Origin: Hirudo medicinalis
Taxonomy: Eukaryota > Annelida > Clitellata > Hirudinida > Hirudinidae
Assembly: GCA_011800805.1 (NCBI GenBank)
Contig: MPNW01000012.1
Coordinates: 270,233-334,232, forward strand
Direction of reading: 5' to 3'
Length of the DNA: 64,000 bases
This document shows, piece after piece, positions 1 through 11,666 of this stretch. Under the pieces are notes generated by a model. The model made no database searches. It had not been told where the DNA came from and worked only from the letters and a program-made list of their open reading frames with translations. A program made the translations under genes and the position numbers. Position 1 is the first letter of the stretch, and each line of letters starts with the position of its first letter.

Positions 1-1139
1 AAATTGTTCGCTTGACCTCCACAAACAAGTTTCATTCAACCAAATGAAACGGCCTCTGATTTAATGTTTATTCACATGACATCACACGGTGGTAACAGGT
101 TTTATTGATTAGCACATTGTGCAGCCGGGATATGCGGTGAATTTCAGAGATTAGGGAAAGTCAATGGTTCTCGATGACACAAATACTTCTTGTTTCTTCT
201 TTCCCTGAGAAGCTCAGTTGTTGAATTCGAAACATTTGTTTTACGACTGGATCATTCAAGGATCATTCAAGGATCATTCAAGGATCATTCATGGATCATT
301 CAAGGATCATTCAAGGATCATTCATGGATCATTCAAGGATCATTCATGGATCATTCAAGGATCATTCAAGGATCATTCAAGGATCATTCAAGGATCATTC
401 ATGGATCATTCAAGGATCATTCAAGGATCATTCAAGGATCATTCAAGGATCATTCAAGGATCATTCATGGATCATTCATGGATCATAACAACATAATTCA
501 ATATTACTAGATTATTAAGTTGGGACCTCACTTACCGACCATTCCGAATGACGTCATTATAACTGGTTACCTTGGAGACGACAATGGTCAACCTCGATTG
601 GATGTTGTTGGCAGACGTCATAAAATATATTTCTACTTTGTGGCCTCAATTACTAATTTCATTGGAGGAACATGGATTATTATTATTATTTATTATTATT
701 ATTATTATTATTAATTATAAATATCAAAACATTAGACGAACTCTACAAACTTTCATGTTTCAAATACGTTCGACGTACGTACGCATGCAAGTGCAAACAT
801 TTAAGTCCTGCTCCAATTTCTTCATAATAAACCGCTTTGTTGAAAAATAACAAATAATCCCCCCGTAGAAAATTTCTTCCACCAATTTTATGACATCAAA
901 GAATGGATTATCCACTTGACATTATATTTCTCTACGATGTTTTGGAGTTTGCCACTCAACCGCTCAAAAGCGCTGCATCCGATGTTGTTAGGCGTGTTGA
1001 GCCTCATAAATTGAACATCATCCCGAGAAAACCCGACTAAGTTTTCTCGGGCGTCGATGTGATTCAGCAACATCATTACCATCAAAATCAACAACAATCG
1101 TGGACTAAAAGTTGTGCATTGCAAACAGATCATTGAAAG
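1..1139. other. Intergenic stretch upstream of the claudin-like gene
   Basis: Holds the 11-bp minisatellite and a (TTA)n microsatellite at about 677-716. The rest is AT-rich unique sequence, and I see no exon in it. The segment just before 1140 should contain the promoter of the downstream gene, but no clear TATA or initiator stands out. Confidence 0.6.
249..486. repeat. 11-bp minisatellite, about 21 units
   Basis: A tandem array of the 11-bp unit GGATCATTCAA and its one-base variant GGATCATTCAT, repeated about 21 times without interruption. The two variants are interspersed, so the array has internal structure. Because 11 is not a multiple of 3 and the unit lacks stops in the forward frames, all three forward frames stay open across the array and give look-alike DHSRIIQGSFK-type peptide repeats. 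I do not think these are real proteins. Confidence 0.95.
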
Positions 1140-2117
1140 ATGGCTGTCGAAAGACAACATAGAGAATATTTTAAACTGCAAGTCATTGTTTGGGGTGTTT
1201 TCATCGGAGGAATCGTCACTTCCATAATCTTCCTCATCGCTTCAGTAACCGAACACTGGGTCTTTCTCACTCCAACTGCTCCAATTGTGTTCGTGGGACC
1301 GAATGCAGGACTCATGATCGAGTGGAGAAGATCCATCTGGAGGGACTGCTTGCTGGAGAAACCAAACTCTACTGAAGGTTTGTTTGAGACTACGTGAGTG
1401 AGCTTCAATGATTTCAGTGATTTTTCGTTTCAAAGTTTCGCAGAGGTGGAGATGCTACTTAAGAAATTTTTTCCCTTCTCATGAAAACATCGCCATAGAC
1501 GACGAAACCGACTACTCCATCCTGGGTGAGATCTCATTCAACCACCAATTCGTCCACTCATCCACCCATTTGGTCATTTTTTCTTCTTTCCCATCCATTC
1601 AATCGTTCAACCACCAATCCGCCATTCATCTTTCCAATCTCAACAGATTATTCGAGATCGGTTGCAGCCTTCTCAGTCATCACTCTCGTCATTTCCCTCC
1701 TCCCGATATTCTTCTCGTGGTACTCCATCAAGGAACCCCGCTACATCTTCAAGAGATTAGCTGCCGGACTTTACTTCATTACTGGTAATTAACTAATTAA
1801 TGAATTAACTCGCTTTCAAGATTGCATTGTTTCAAGTTAATCACACTTCTTCGGTGTCCACAGCGGGATGCGCCATCGTTTCCATCGAAGTTTTCAAGCG
1901 ATTCCTGGATTACGGAAAGTTGTACCTGCCGAAAAGTGCCATGAAACTTGTGAACAAAGAATATGGCTTCTCATTTTACTTGGCCTGCATTAGCGTGGGT
2001 CTGTATTGCTTGGCTGGAGTCGTCATTTTCGTGGCTTCTGGCAAGAAAAAAGGGCCGAGAGCGCGGAGTATGAAGGAAGCGGCAGAGAATGAGCCAGTCA
2101 TCATCGGCAGATTGTAA
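1140..2117 (+). CDS. Claudin/PMP22-like four-transmembrane protein
   Basis: Four exons (1140-1393, 1446-1525, 1647-1784, 1864-2117), 241 residues, phases consistent at all junctions. Hydrophobic segments lie at roughly residues 13-35, 116-136, 148-168 and 194-219, giving four membrane passes with a large first extracellular loop. That loop has an Asn-Ser-Thr glycosylation site near residue 76 and the W-x2-C...C arrangement (W67, C70, C88) typical of claudin, PMP22/EMP and calcium-channel gamma family loops, where the cysteines form a disulfide. The C-terminal tail is short, basic and then acidic. Family members act in cell junctions or as membrane-protein partners. The superfamily follows from topology plus motif; the subfamily is not resolved. 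The exon 2 acceptor must be the second AG (after 1445), because the first one gives an immediate stop. Confidence 0.72.
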
Positions 2118-2293
2118 CATTTTGTGGCTCATCCATTGCTCAAGTGCTGCTCACAAAGACATATTTTCATTGAGCTTTCAAAGTTGTTTTGCAACCTGCT
2201 CAGGACAACAGATGTCGCAACTAGTTGTATTATCGCCTGTCTGTATCTTCTTATTTCGGTTGTTTAATTTTATTCTTAAGTAGAACACGAGTT

Positions 2294-2386
2294 TTGTGTG
2301 TGTGTGTGTTTGTGTGTGTGTGTTTGTGTGTGTGTGTTTGTGTGTGTTTGTGTGTGTGTTTGTGTGTGTGTCTGTGTGTGTGTATG
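2294..2386. repeat. (GT)n microsatellite
   Basis: A TG/GT dinucleotide tract with regular TTTG interruptions, just downstream of the claudin-like gene. On the minus strand it opens a Thr/His-rich frame with no coding value. Confidence 0.95.
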
Positions 2387-3120
2387 CATGGTGTTTGTCA
2401 TTGAATGATATTTTGATAATTGAATTATTCGATTGAAATACGCTATTTTCAGTGAACATTTAACACATTTATTTACTTATTTTAAGAATAGACTCACTTT
2501 TGTTTGTTTGTGCCGACTTTACATCAGTGAGTTAGGTCGTAGTTATGATAGCCATCCATCATTAACTCCATGAAGTCGTAATAAATGTTATCTTTTAATT
2601 TTTTTATCCTTTAATTTGTATCTTTTCATCTTCAAAATTGCATTAAAATGTTCAGCTTTGAAGGCTAAACTACAAACTACATGACACCATATGAGGAGTG
2701 TAAAAATATTGAATAACTTAAATGAACAACTTGTCGTCCTAATTGAATTTGATAATGAAAATCAAAAAAGGCCATGATTATAATATTTTATTATTTTTAA
2801 TCACGGGCGGGCCCCAAAAAGTTGTCGGGCTCCGGGGCACTTTCCCCTCCCACTCTCGGCGGCCCTGCTTCTAGCATTCAACCAATAAAAGTGATGTGTT
2901 TATTATTTTTAATTAATTAAACAAAGCATCGATAATTTGCTAAAAAAAACGCTTAATTAAATTATAATTACTTACCTGGCTGTTCTGTTGTCTTTGAAAT
3001 TCTCGCACGCAAACAGACAAACAAGAATTTTGGTTGATCGTGAAAACATTGTAAATTGTGTCGAGAACAACAAAAAATAAATCAAATGACTCTAAAAACG
3101 CTAACCACGATCATCGTCGT

Positions 3121-3211
3121 CTTTTCCCTCCTCCTCCTCCTCCTCCTCCTCATCATCATCATCATCATCGTCATCATCATCGTCATCGTCATCGTCATCG
3201 TCATCATCAGC
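3121..3211. repeat. Mixed trinucleotide microsatellite (CTC)n(CAT)n(CGT/CAT)n
   Basis: Runs of CTC, then CAT, then alternating CGT and CAT. It gives spurious low-complexity Leu/Ile/Val (forward) and Met/Arg (reverse) open frames. Confidence 0.9.
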
Positions 3212-4717
3212 ATATTATATTGTGAATATTGTTGCACATTTTTACAGTACGGTGAATTGATATTTTGATTGAGGCAATTACGCTGATTAAAAATAAATAC
3301 AAATAAAATATTAACTCCCCGAATAATTTCCAGCACGATAACAGCCCCGTTTTGTGATCGGATAGAATATAAGAAATAGATTTTCCCCTGCAAGTTTATT
3401 GTAGTGATGGTTCAGTCACTTTTTGGACAATATAAGTAATGTATATATCCATTAACAACTTTTATTAAAATAATAGTGTTATTGTGTTTATTGTGTTTAT
3501 TATTATTATTATTATTAATGGTTAAGTTTTATTGAATTTGTTGCCTATAACGTTGTTATATCTCGGTGCATCAGAGCGAACACAATGCACGCTCAGAAAG
3601 CACTTTGAGGTTAAAATGCGAAACATGTATTTTTCCATGTTGTTGGGCTTCCACGTGAGAAGTCAGCAGACGTTTTATGAACTCGTGAACTCGTGGATCC
3701 GAGGCACAGAAAAGTACTTGAGTAATCAATGGTTGCATGGGTACCTTGTAGATGATTATTTGTGAGATGGAAATTTAATAGTAAACTTTAAAATATATAA
3801 AAACAAATTCTTTAAGTTTTTCATTCTTATTCTTTACATCGTTTTGTCAAAATATTTTTTTCAAATTGTAAAGATTCAATTTTTCGCTAACTTATTAAAA
3901 ACTAACAACTGCAATTTGTTTGCAATCCATTAAAAATAGATCGAAAAAGAGGATTTATAAAATTTATTGAACTGAGATGAATATTTCGTCCGAATATAAA
4001 AAAAAATAACTGGGAATACTCAGAATTTACGTGGACCAAGAGAACATAAATTTTCATATTTATTAAACTCAAATCTTGTCAAGCGCACTGTAAACACCGA
4101 CAAGTAACTTCTTTTCTATTACTTGCTAAATATATTTTTTAAATATTTATTTTTAACTTATCTGTTTCTTATTAATTATGAAATTTTTTTTACCTAAAAT
4201 AAAATAACTAATTCAAGTTAGTTTCAAGTGTTTGTTGCGTATAAATAAGACGAAAAACTTATAGTTTGATATTTGGTTAGTGACTGTAGTATAGCAAGTT
4301 TAGTTACACTCATTTCGTTAATTGGATAATATCTGTTAAATTTAGTAATAAATTAAAAAGCAGTTTATACGCAAGCAACTGACAGTAATTGCCAAGCTTT
4401 TGATAAGTGACAACTTCTGATTTCATAAACATCTGGTCTCCGGTCACCAGGCATAAAAAAAATTTGGCCCTTCCTAAAATATAGTTGAAATTCCTTGCTT
4501 TAGACAGCCAGAATATTCATCATTCCTCTGAAAAGAAAGTTCTGGCGTTGAATTAATTTTGAAATGTTTTATAATTGATAATTGCAAATTGATAATTCAG
4601 TTCATTTATGATCACTTCATTTATTGTTATTGTTATTTATTTTATGATCCCCATTGAAAAAGAAACTTGCAGAAGCAATTTTTGTGGAAAGTGATTTGAC
4701 ACCAACCTCGAAATAGG

Positions 4718-4908
4718 TTGCAGGTTGACCGAATGGGTTACGTTCCTGCATACGGCGGTAATGACAACAGTCGTAATGTGTCGTGTTCGAAACCCAGCCT
4801 GCACTGCCGCAAGCGCCCTTGGGAAGGAGCGCTATATAAATGGTTAACAAGAAGCGCCTCTGACGCTATGCATATGGCGCTATATAAATGGAGTACATTT
4901 TACATTTA
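4718..4908 (+). mobile_element. tRNA-derived SINE, copy A
   Basis: The 5' part has RNA polymerase III promoter blocks: an A-box-like GGTTGACCGAATGGGTTACG and a B-box-like GTGTTCGAAACCC about 60 bp further on, as in a tRNA. The 3' body has two copies of GCGCTATATAAATGG-type sequence around a CGCCTCTGACGCTATGCATA core. At least four further copies lie in this window (near 7411, 25187 minus, 28811 and 39240), which confirms that it is a dispersed repeat. Confidence 0.85.
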
Positions 4909-5818
4909 GTATTAAAACTGAGAACTCATAATGCGATTGAGCCTACCTTAAACTAGCATTTTAAAAGTGATTAATCAATATATGTCGGAATCTGTTACAA
5001 TATTTGCCTAAAATACAAATAGGATCAAGGATCGTAAAACAAGGTAAAAGACAAAAAATCGATTGGGAAAAGCTTTAAAATTAAAAGCAGTGCATGGGAA
5101 AAATCATTTAAAAAACATTGAGGCAGAATTTTATGTCTTAGTTCTGTCGGTGGCCAATATTATTAGAAGTTTTATTTTTTATTATATAGGGAAAGATGCA
5201 ACAGATAAAGAAAAATTGATAGGATCAAACATAAATGTGCCGGAAAAAGCCTTGAGACAAAATGCAGGATAATTAAAGGCCATTAATAAGTTTTAAAATA
5301 CGTGAATAATTGGATGCAATTTTTAAACAATAAACAAGGAATGCTACTAGATAGTAAAGAAGATGTTAAGAATTAATATTTGGTGGTAAAATAATTTAAT
5401 TTCTAGGTTTTGCCTACTAACGTTTTAGAAATGAAATCTTTTGTCAGACTTAGCCTAAACTTCCAACACCTGCTGAACCAGGTATAAAACAAAAATCTTA
5501 GTGAGCCAAATAACTAGTCCAAATCATCTTAGTTATGCAACGGACTTTAATCAAATAAATAAATACAATATAAATAAATAAAAGCCAAATAACGATAACG
5601 ATACAGAGTTTGATTAGAATGGCGTTGTTCAACAGAACTTCAAGACCACGATTAAGTAATTGATTTTTAATATTGTGTATTATAGATTTAATAATAAATA
5701 TATATAAATTTGTTTAAAATATTTGTAAAGGACGATTTTCTCAAAATAATTTCTTTTTTATGCTGTTTATCTGTGACCATAATAAACGTGGAAGTGTACA
5801 TTTGGATTTAATTTGATT

Positions 5819-8203
5819 ATGGAGGTGGATCCGTTCTTTGCCGTCAAGAGGTGATTTTTGTTAAGTGTAAATTAATTGAAATTGAAATATATTTTAATTT
5901 AAATATTGTTGATGTTATGAATCGTGACTGATGAATGACAATGAATTCACAATTTGGATATAGAGAAGTTGAAAAGACAATTGACATAGTGAACGGATTG
6001 CATAGTCAGTGGTTACTTGCGAGAAGCAGTCCCAGCTCACGAGATGAGTTTATGAGGCTTGGTGATGAACTGAGGAACAATCTTAAAAATATTGAATGGG
6101 ATTTAGAGGATCTTGAAGAAGCCATAAGTGAGTTAATTGATAAAACAAATCAAACAGATATGTTATTTCTTAATATATTCATGAAATTTGTTATGTTGCT
6201 TTTTAGGAGTATCAGAGAAAAACCCTGCTAGGTTCAGTTTGGATGGAAGTGAGATCAACAACAGAAAGAAATTTGTTTCAACCACAAGGAGCATAACAGA
6301 GGCAATTTGATGTCTGTTTTTGGTAAACTTTACATTTTCAAACAATGGTTTTATTTATTTGAACATTTGTAGAAAGTTAAGCAAAACATGGAAACTCCTG
6401 ATGTTCCTCGACATTCAGAGCCAAAATCTTTAAAACCGGTTTGTAGATTCTTGTTTTTGTCTGATTTAGTAGTTGCGATCTTTTAAAAACTTTGTTTATT
6501 TTCTCAAGCTACCTTTACAAAATATTAATTAAGATTTTTTTTAAATCAATTCTTCATTGTTTGAATTCCTACTCTGAATCCATTACAAGCTTCTATAATA
6601 AATTTAGAAATTAAAGTTGAATTTATTTATTATACAAGTTGGTAGTGTGAAATACATTACCTTTGTCTCATCCAACATTAAACTATCAATAATTCCACGA
6701 CATTGCGAATTTCATGAGTTGTGTCGAACATGTGTAAATTATGCCTAATTTGATGCAGGGGTTTTATGGGGCCGATTATTTTGAACATTGAATGTTAACA
6801 ATGTTTGAAATTTTTTAGCTAATAAACAAATTTGTGCCTGGATTGGCCCACAAAGTCAGCTACACAAAACTTGCTTCTGATGATCCTGAAAACCTCTTCG
6901 AAGACACTGTCAACAAGCAGAAAGTGTGCTTGTTTTTTTTTTTAAATTATCTGTTTTTGAACTGTGTATCCTAGTATCTTGACATTTAGAACCTTCCAAC
7001 CATTTATAAACTGCTGTTTCACAAGGGTGCTCCCTGGAGGCACTTGCGTGGTTGCGATGTTGCTTTTACTGACGTGCGGGAACGCAGCCTTCTTAACTTA
7101 CCTGCATGCCTTTTAATCTGTTGGATTTTATGGCAATGAAATGAAATTACTTGCAAATGAACTTTTGAGATATTTGCTGAAGATGATCATAAAGTCACAA
7201 GATGAACAACTGAGCACCATTGGGACGAGTGTCCAAGCTTTGAAGAACATGAGCAACCAGATTGGTTTGGAGCTGGATGAGCAGTCTGTGTTAGTTAACA
7301 CTTTCCTTGTCGTTCGTAATAGTTCGTCTTTAGCCGAGAGAGAGGATCAGATGCAAAGTCGCTGCAATTGCCCGACATTTTACATAGCCCCACATTGGTG
7401 TCTGTCCAAAGGTGCTCCCGAGCAGTGCAGGCTGGGTTATGAACATGTCACACCATGCCAGCTTAACTAATTAACTTTTGTTATGTAATGAGATGTTTTG
7501 TCATTCATGGTTGATTGCATTTTTTTTTATTGTCGGAGGATCTTCACATCTCAGTCTGTCTAATGAAATGTTGAGCTTCTATTGTCCAGATTATTTATTA
7601 TTTATTAAGACTGGCAACAGATTGCAATTGAGTTCTGGTTGATGCAGGATGCTTGATGAATTTGCACATGAAATGGACACAACTGACACCAAACTTGATG
7701 GAGTGATGAAGAAAATGGCCAAAGTATTACACATGTCCAATGGTTGGTTATCACTAATCAAATGATTTCATTTTTACATTTTAGGTTCTAATATATCATA
7801 TTTACATTATAAAGACCTCATTTGCATTTTTATTGTTCAACATAATCACTCAGACTTGCTATTTCTGGAGGACAGGCTCCAATTTCCAATTTGCACAATG
7901 TTTCAATGGAATCATCATCAAGAGTCAACTGATTATTCATTGTTTTATTTGCATCGTTTATTACCAAATTATACATAAACAAATTACTTGCTTGTGGTTA
8001 GTTCACCCATTCAAAATTAAATAGTGATTATCTTCTCAAGTTCCATTGTTTAAAGCTCTCAAGCATTATCACTTTTTATTTGATTGATTGAGATAATCCA
8101 TTTTAATCTGTGATTTAAATTTGTAGATCGAAGGCAATGGATAGCAATAGGCGTGCTGCTCTTGATCCTGATTGTAGTCATCATCCTCTTTATGATACTT
8201 TGA
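5819..8203 (+). CDS. STX6: Syntaxin-6/10-type Qc-SNARE
   Basis: Eight exons (5819-5850, 5964-6127, 6207-6301, 6373-6438, 6819-6923, 7183-7289, 7648-7742, 8127-8203) give 246 residues, close to the 255 of human STX6. It begins MEVDPFFAVKREVEK, matching the family start, and continues with the N-terminal three-helix domain (LRNNLKNIEWDLEDLEE) and a SNARE motif at about 155-222 with the zero-layer glutamine at Q188 (LELDEQSVMLDEF). It ends in DRRQW followed by a C-terminal membrane anchor. Syntaxin-6 works in endosome-to-trans-Golgi fusion. The ungapped match of NRKKFVSTTRSITEKV to the family across the exon 3/4 join requires a GC-AG intron at 6302-6372. A likely AATAAA lies at 8292. Confidence 0.93.
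7411..7452 (-). mobile_element. Fragment of the same tRNA-derived SINE
   Basis: A short piece around GCAGTGCAGGCTGGGTT, matching the minus-strand copy at 25187-25362, inside a syntaxin-6 intron. Only the segment around the B box is recognisable. Confidence 0.55.
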
Positions 8204-9620
8204 CTTATTTTGATCTGCTATCATGATGCTCCCAATGATGGGCAGAAGATAAATGTTTTTCTTTTTAGCAAAGTGTGAGATATATGAGGTGAATAAAGTA
8301 AAATGATCAATCATGGTATGCTTGAGTGACGTTCTATCAATTACATCACCACGACAAGTAATTACAAGGAATCAGCCTGCTAAAACGACTGATGATTGGT
8401 TGACGATCAATTAATTTAATGCTAATGTTTTCACCAGAACTGTTCTGAGTTAATTATGATTCTTCATTGTATGTGCTGAAGACTTCGTCATGTGCTACCG
8501 AAACTCTGTTATGCTATGCGAGGTTTGCTCATTTGGTGGTAGCTGTAAAAAATGGCAGGAGAATTTTACAATTTAATTTTTTTGGGATTCTCATTCCAAA
8601 GGAAATAATGCACCTATTAAAACGAACCATTTGCTGGGTCGCGGCTACTCACAGGTTGAGAAACACGCATAGCGCCCATGAGCCAGAAATTTAAAGTGTC
8701 GAGTTGAAATAATGCGGCGCATCTCAGAGATAGGACGCCCTTCCTGCAGTTTTTGAAGTTCAGAAATCAGATTCACCTTTTTCTGGGGTCTCCTCTAAAT
8801 TATGATGGAAGCACGAGACTAATCGTACCTTCGCTTCCTAGGCAAATACGGTGCTTTGTTCGGCAGTACTTATTAGAATTTATATCGTATAGAATTTTTG
8901 ACCGAACTAATCGTCTTCTCCAGCCCATCTTCAGTGAGGCATCTTATCATCAGTTGGGTAAATCTGATAAATGCGATAGTATCTAGAACTCTCGCTCGAT
9001 GTGTCACTAACTAAATGATGCTCTATCCTGAGGGGCGTCCACAAATAAATCGTGTCTTAATTCATAAAAGACTCTTCGAGATCTAGGAAACCCTTAAAAA
9101 GTCGTGCTTTAACAAGCATCTGGGACATTACCAGTTGAAATAAGAATAAACAGCGTAACCAATCGATTTCTTTAACTGCCTGCTGCGGAACTTGATATGC
9201 CGAAAACACGATCGGAGTTATTCTGAATTATCAGGCCTCATGTACATTCGAGATTAAAAACGCTCGACGCCACGCACTTGGAATTTGAGACGGTTAACAA
9301 TATCAATTTCGCCTTGTTTTTGTGTGAATGGTCGAGTAATTCTAAGCGGGAATAAAAGGAATAAAGTTGGTATCAATGGACGAAACAATGTTTTTCAGCC
9401 TCTCGCACTCCGACATGACGATCATTAATTAATCGCGCAATAAAACAGAAGTTTAAGCCTCCAAACTCCAGACTCGAACCGGGCTTGCTGACGAATCAGA
9501 ATAAATAAAACAAAGCAACGAGTGAAGGCAGCAAGAGTAAAAACAGATGTAAAATAAATAACGCAGAAATTTCAGCACCAAAAAATTTTGATTGACAATT
9601 TGTGTATCGACTCTTGACTT
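8204..9620. other. Intergenic stretch between STX6 and the minus-strand cluster
   Basis: Holds the STX6 3' UTR and then less AT-rich unique sequence at about 8480-9560. Open frames at 8467-8694 and 8753-8986 have no recognisable motif and no supporting splice signals. A tRNA B-box-like GGTTCGAGTCT on the minus strand near 9478 is not accompanied by a foldable tRNA. Confidence 0.45.
8292..8297 (+). terminator. Probable polyadenylation signal of STX6
   Basis: AATAAA 89 bases after the syntaxin-6 stop codon, in an otherwise noncoding context. Confidence 0.55.
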
Positions 9621-10022
9621 TTACGTGAAAAAGGAATTGTCGTTGTTCGAGAAGACCGGAGATTGGTGATTAAACGCTGGGAAATGGTCCGATCCATTTC
9701 GGTCTCTGTCTGGAGTGGAAGTAAACAAGCATCGCGAAGGAGATAGTGAATCAATATCGGATTGCGGAAAGTGAGTGGAAGGGACTGGGGAATTTGCGCG
9801 ATTGATGGATGCGTTTGATCTATCCAATAAACACTCAGGCACTCTCTCACAGAGCAGGTCGGATCCAACGAAATTACGAAGCAGGTCATCAGAAATATTC
9901 ATCCTGTTCATAGGCTGAAAAACTGTCATGATGTCGTCTCTGCTGTAAACTGTCGCATCCAGGATTTTCTTAGCGTAATCGTCTAAGCCTGTCTGTCGTA
10001 TTTGGCTATGGTCTCGGCCCAT
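9621..10022 (-). CDS. Unrecognised 133-residue protein with a possible eIF4E-binding motif
   Basis: A single open exon starting MGRDHSQIRQTGLDD. The N-terminal third is acidic and polar and the rest is Ser/Pro/Asn-rich and probably disordered (SPVPSTHFPQ, SPSRCLFTSTPDR), ending NDNSFFT. Residues 26-32 read YSRDDIM, which resembles the Y-x4-L-hydrophobic motif used by eIF4E-binding proteins, with Ile in place of Leu. That is motif-level inference only. An upstream exon cannot be excluded, because a cag precedes the ATG by a few bases. I do not recognise the family. The codon composition and the long open frame argue that it is real. Confidence 0.5.
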   Translation of the reverse strand: MGRDHSQIRQTGLDDYAKKILDATVYSRDDIMTVFQPMNRMNISDDLLRNFVGSDLLCERVPECLLDRSNASINRANSPVPSTHFPQSDIDSLSPSRCLFTSTPDRDRNGSDHFPAFNHQSPVFSNNDNSFFT

Positions 10023-10374
10023 AATAAATCTGCGTCGAATAAATTTGTCGATTAAACTGATTAATTTAATGCTTCAATAATAATAATAATAATAGTTAAT
10101 TTGTAAGGCGCCTAAAAGAAAGCAGTAAGGACATTTAATATTAAGGAACTAATTCAAATAATGTCAATATCATTTGGAATGTGCTGCAAAAATTTTTGTT
10201 GAAAAGATTTGAGTGAGAGAAAATTTACTGTCATCGTTCTTAATTGCCTCGGCATGTAACAAGCCGATCGAACTAATTATAAACTAAAATCACATCCATC
10301 GGTAAAAATATTGTAATATAATTAAAAGATAAATAGTTGGTAAAAAAAATGAACATGCATTAATGTGAAACATC

Positions 10375-11610
10375 TCACTGCTTGAAGAACTTTTCTCCAA
10401 CAAGATGGAAATGGGGAGGATAGTTACGATGTACGTCGTCATATCTCCACAACACCTCGTCCGGAAATTCATCGACTTCTGTTCTGCAGTGCTTGTAAAC
10501 ACCTCGACCGAAGTCTAACTCGAGCAGCTGACCTCTGTAACCGTAAGTCATGTGATCGGATGACGGAGAGGAAAAAAATTGAAATGGTCCTTCGTCGAGC
10601 CTAACACCATCCTGGTCGAGAAGATGGTTTTTCCTCAAACCTGGCTTGTCCATTATTTCATAGACATCCCATTGTAATTCTTTTAGTCCTGCAAAACCAT
10701 TAAAAAACAAATAAGAGATAGCCTACAGGGACAATACATTCCTCTGCATCTATTTTAAGCCTACCCAGAATAACAGATACGACCGCTGGATGTAACAAAC
10801 TTTTGTTGATTCTCCCTTTCAAAGCCCCCAGAAGCAATGAATTTCTATCCACCAAGGGGACCTATGGGTTTGAATTCAAATGAAGTAAAATTAAGATTTC
10901 TGGTGTGTAAAAACCTCTATCACCTTCATGTCGTTGGTGATGTAAGACACCGTTCGGTCTGCAACGAAGTTCGTGAGGAGAGATATCGAAAGATCACTGG
11001 CAAGGAGGCCAATCTGATACTCATACATTCTGCTCAGATCTGCTGCTGCCTCTTGGCACATGGATGTGAATATTGATGATGCAAACTTCAAAACACTTTC
11101 ATCACTTGGATTTTCCTTTATGGTTGGAAGTTTTTGAAGCAAAGATGGTGGAACAAACAAGGCACACTTGCCATCTCGATTGGCTTCAAGTGGATCAAAT
11201 GTGTGGTACAACTTATCCTCGATGTACCGTTTCAATGTCAACAGTGTGTGGGCCTTAAGGGTGCCTTCACCACTTGGTGGGAATAGTGCAAACGGGATGA
11301 GAGAAGTTTGAAAAGGCAAAGAAAACTTCGTAAGTTTTGTCCAAATTGCCTCGACAAGATTTTTTTCAAAAAGTTGTATTCTTTCTCGAGAAACTTCACC
11401 TGATGTGAAGTCCACCTTTGTGGCTGGAACTTCAAATTAAAATGTGTTATAAAATATGTAATTATGAATTAAATGTGTTTGTGCTTCTTTGATCGATCCA
11501 ACAAACCAAATATCATGTATCAAATATCATTCTTTACTTGTGAAAGAATGAATGTGAAATGAACACTGGACCGATTTGACGAACGGATGTTCGAATTTGT
11601 GAAACATCAT
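10375..11610 (-). CDS. Unrecognised 329-residue protein, possibly mitochondrial
   Basis: Four exons (11610-11538, 11429-10924, 10861-10765, 10688-10375) with consistent phases and ordinary GT-AG junctions. The first exon encodes MMFHKFEHPFVKSVQ and continues basic, aromatic and free of acidic residues apart from one Glu, as in a mitochondrial presequence. The mature part has mixed helical character (ERIQLFEKNLVEAIW, LTLKRYIEDKLYHTF, LKGRINKSLLHPAVV) and a C-terminal region with many aromatic, His and Asp residues (YGYRGQLLELDFGRGVYKHC, then a VHRNYPPHFHLVGEKFF ending). No catalytic motif that I know is present. The first exon rests on splice signals and frame only; without it the protein starts within the large exon. 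STX6 converges on this cluster from the left. Confidence 0.65.
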
Positions 11611-11666
11611 CAAAGAAATCCAGGTATTCTAGCACACCTGGAAATCGATAACTAAGCCATGCGTCG

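Larger units (their letters stand above)
2118..5818. other. Gene-free stretch with simple repeats and one SINE
   Basis: Contains the (GT)n tract, a GC-rich patch at about 2805-2876 inside AT-rich sequence (it contains the motif GGGCCGCCGAGAG on the minus strand and looks like a DNA-transposon or MITE scrap), a mixed CTC/CAT/CGT trinucleotide tract at 3121-3211, and the SINE at 4718-4908. The open frame at 3532-3765 has no recognisable domain or splice partner, and I did not call it. Confidence 0.55.

Noticed and set aside
190..510. Three overlapping forward open frames with DHS/GSF repeat peptides
   Set aside because: They are translations of the 11-bp minisatellite in different frames; there is no non-repeat coding sequence around them.
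2178..2459. Minus-strand Thr/His-rich open frame
   Set aside because: It translates the (GT)n microsatellite.
3532..3765. 77-residue open frame as a gene
   Set aside because: No domain, no splice partners, no start context, and it is surrounded by AT-rich noncoding DNA.
9465..9510. tRNA gene on the minus strand
   Set aside because: A B-box-like GGTTCGAGTCT is present, but no acceptor stem, anticodon arm or A box can be placed around it.
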